Source of the DNA: Streptomyces sp. NRRL F-5135
GTDB lineage: Bacteria > Actinomycetota > Actinomycetes > Streptomycetales > Streptomycetaceae
Direction of reading: 5' to 3'
Assembly (NCBI RefSeq): GCF_000719775.1
Contig: NZ_JOHR01000017.1
Span: 121,782 to 185,781, forward strand
Length of the DNA: 64,000 bases
The notes beneath the pieces were generated by a model, which made no database searches, was not told where the DNA came from, and was given only the letters and a program-made list of their open reading frames with translations. The translations under genes and the position numbers were made by a program. How positions within the stretch are numbered: position 1 is the stretch's first letter; each line of letters begins with the position of its first letter. Positions 63,860 through 64,000 of this stretch are shown piece after piece.

Positions 63860-64000
63860 GGGGAATCCGACTCGGACAACTCTGATAAAGTCGGAATCAG
63901 TCGAAAGGCAAAAGGCCCTTCCGAAGGCCATCGGATATCTGGAAGCGGGAGAAACACCGCCGAATGAGTCTGATAGAGTCGGAGACACGAAATACCGAAG
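63860..64000 (+). promoter_or_regulatory. rRNA operon promoter/leader region (start of an rrn operon)
   Basis: The box TCTGATAAAGTCGG (63881-63894) is repeated as TCTGATAGAGTCGG (63969-63982), 88 nt apart, followed by AGACACGAAATACCGAAG at the window end. These words are the ones I know from the tandem promoters and leader of Streptomyces rRNA operons (rrnD-like), with TAAAGT and TAGAGT as -10 elements and poor -35 regions. The A-rich GAAA words between them fit an rRNA leader. 16S rRNA should begin a few hundred bases beyond the window. Confidence 0.8.

Overview
The window is high-GC DNA from a Streptomyces or a very close relative. The evidence is the gene order (dxr-rseP-ispG, proS, rimP-nusA-rnpM-infB-DUF503-rbfA-truB-ribF, an ESX/type VII secretion locus with bldB, rpsO-pnp, dapB, thyX, dapA, RNase J, then an rRNA leader), the frequent GTG starts and the strong third-position GC bias. 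Most of it is core chromosome. No IS element, prophage, CRISPR array or tRNA gene was seen.

Layout. 1-454 is the 5' part of a secreted GH64 beta-1,3-glucanase, preceded by a perfect 20-bp LacI-family-type palindrome. 863-8205 holds the MEP isoprenoid genes dxr and ispG around the site-2 protease rseP, two GNAT acetyltransferases and proS. 8537-10432 is a small minus-strand operon: a lipoprotein, a DUF4439 ferritin-like protein and an aminoglycoside-kinase relative that lacks its catalytic Asp. 10583-18810 is the rimP-nusA-rnpM-infB-DUF503-rbfA-truB-ribF translation and RNA module.

18994-31674 looks accessory. A GntR/FCD regulator, predicted to be leaderless and autoregulated, heads pxpABC (5-oxoprolinase), a VOC protein, an MHS-type MFS transporter and a DUF1445/D-glutamate-cyclase-like protein, all tightly overlapped. 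It faces a five-gene Opp-type peptide ABC transporter operon on the other strand. Several genes here carry short in-frame tandem repeats (18, 21 or 24 bp) at their termini.

31871-52848 is a complete ESX (type VII) locus: EspI-like ATPase, an unknown protein, EccE, EccB, mycosin, two WXG100 proteins, BldB, EccC and EccD. Between bldB and eccC lies a cargo cassette: an SseB-like protein, a WxG-like helical partner, a 575-aa protein ending in a papain-fold (glutamine-deamidase-type) toxin domain, an Imm35/YrhB-type immunity candidate and a 434-aa protein. The last is two copies of [YrhB-like + papain-toxin C-lobe], possibly a decoy or pseudoenzyme immunity protein. EccD appears to be translationally coupled to a 19-codon upstream ORF that carries one copy of a 19-bp direct repeat.

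53067-63703 returns to core genes: rpsO, pnp, an M16 peptidase, dapB, three small membrane proteins, thyX, dapA and RNase J (TTG start, with a possible 13-codon leader ORF and hairpin). The last 130 bases carry two TCTGATARAGTCGG boxes like those upstream of Streptomyces rRNA operons, so an rrn operon probably starts just past the window. All calls come from reading the sequence; no searches were run.
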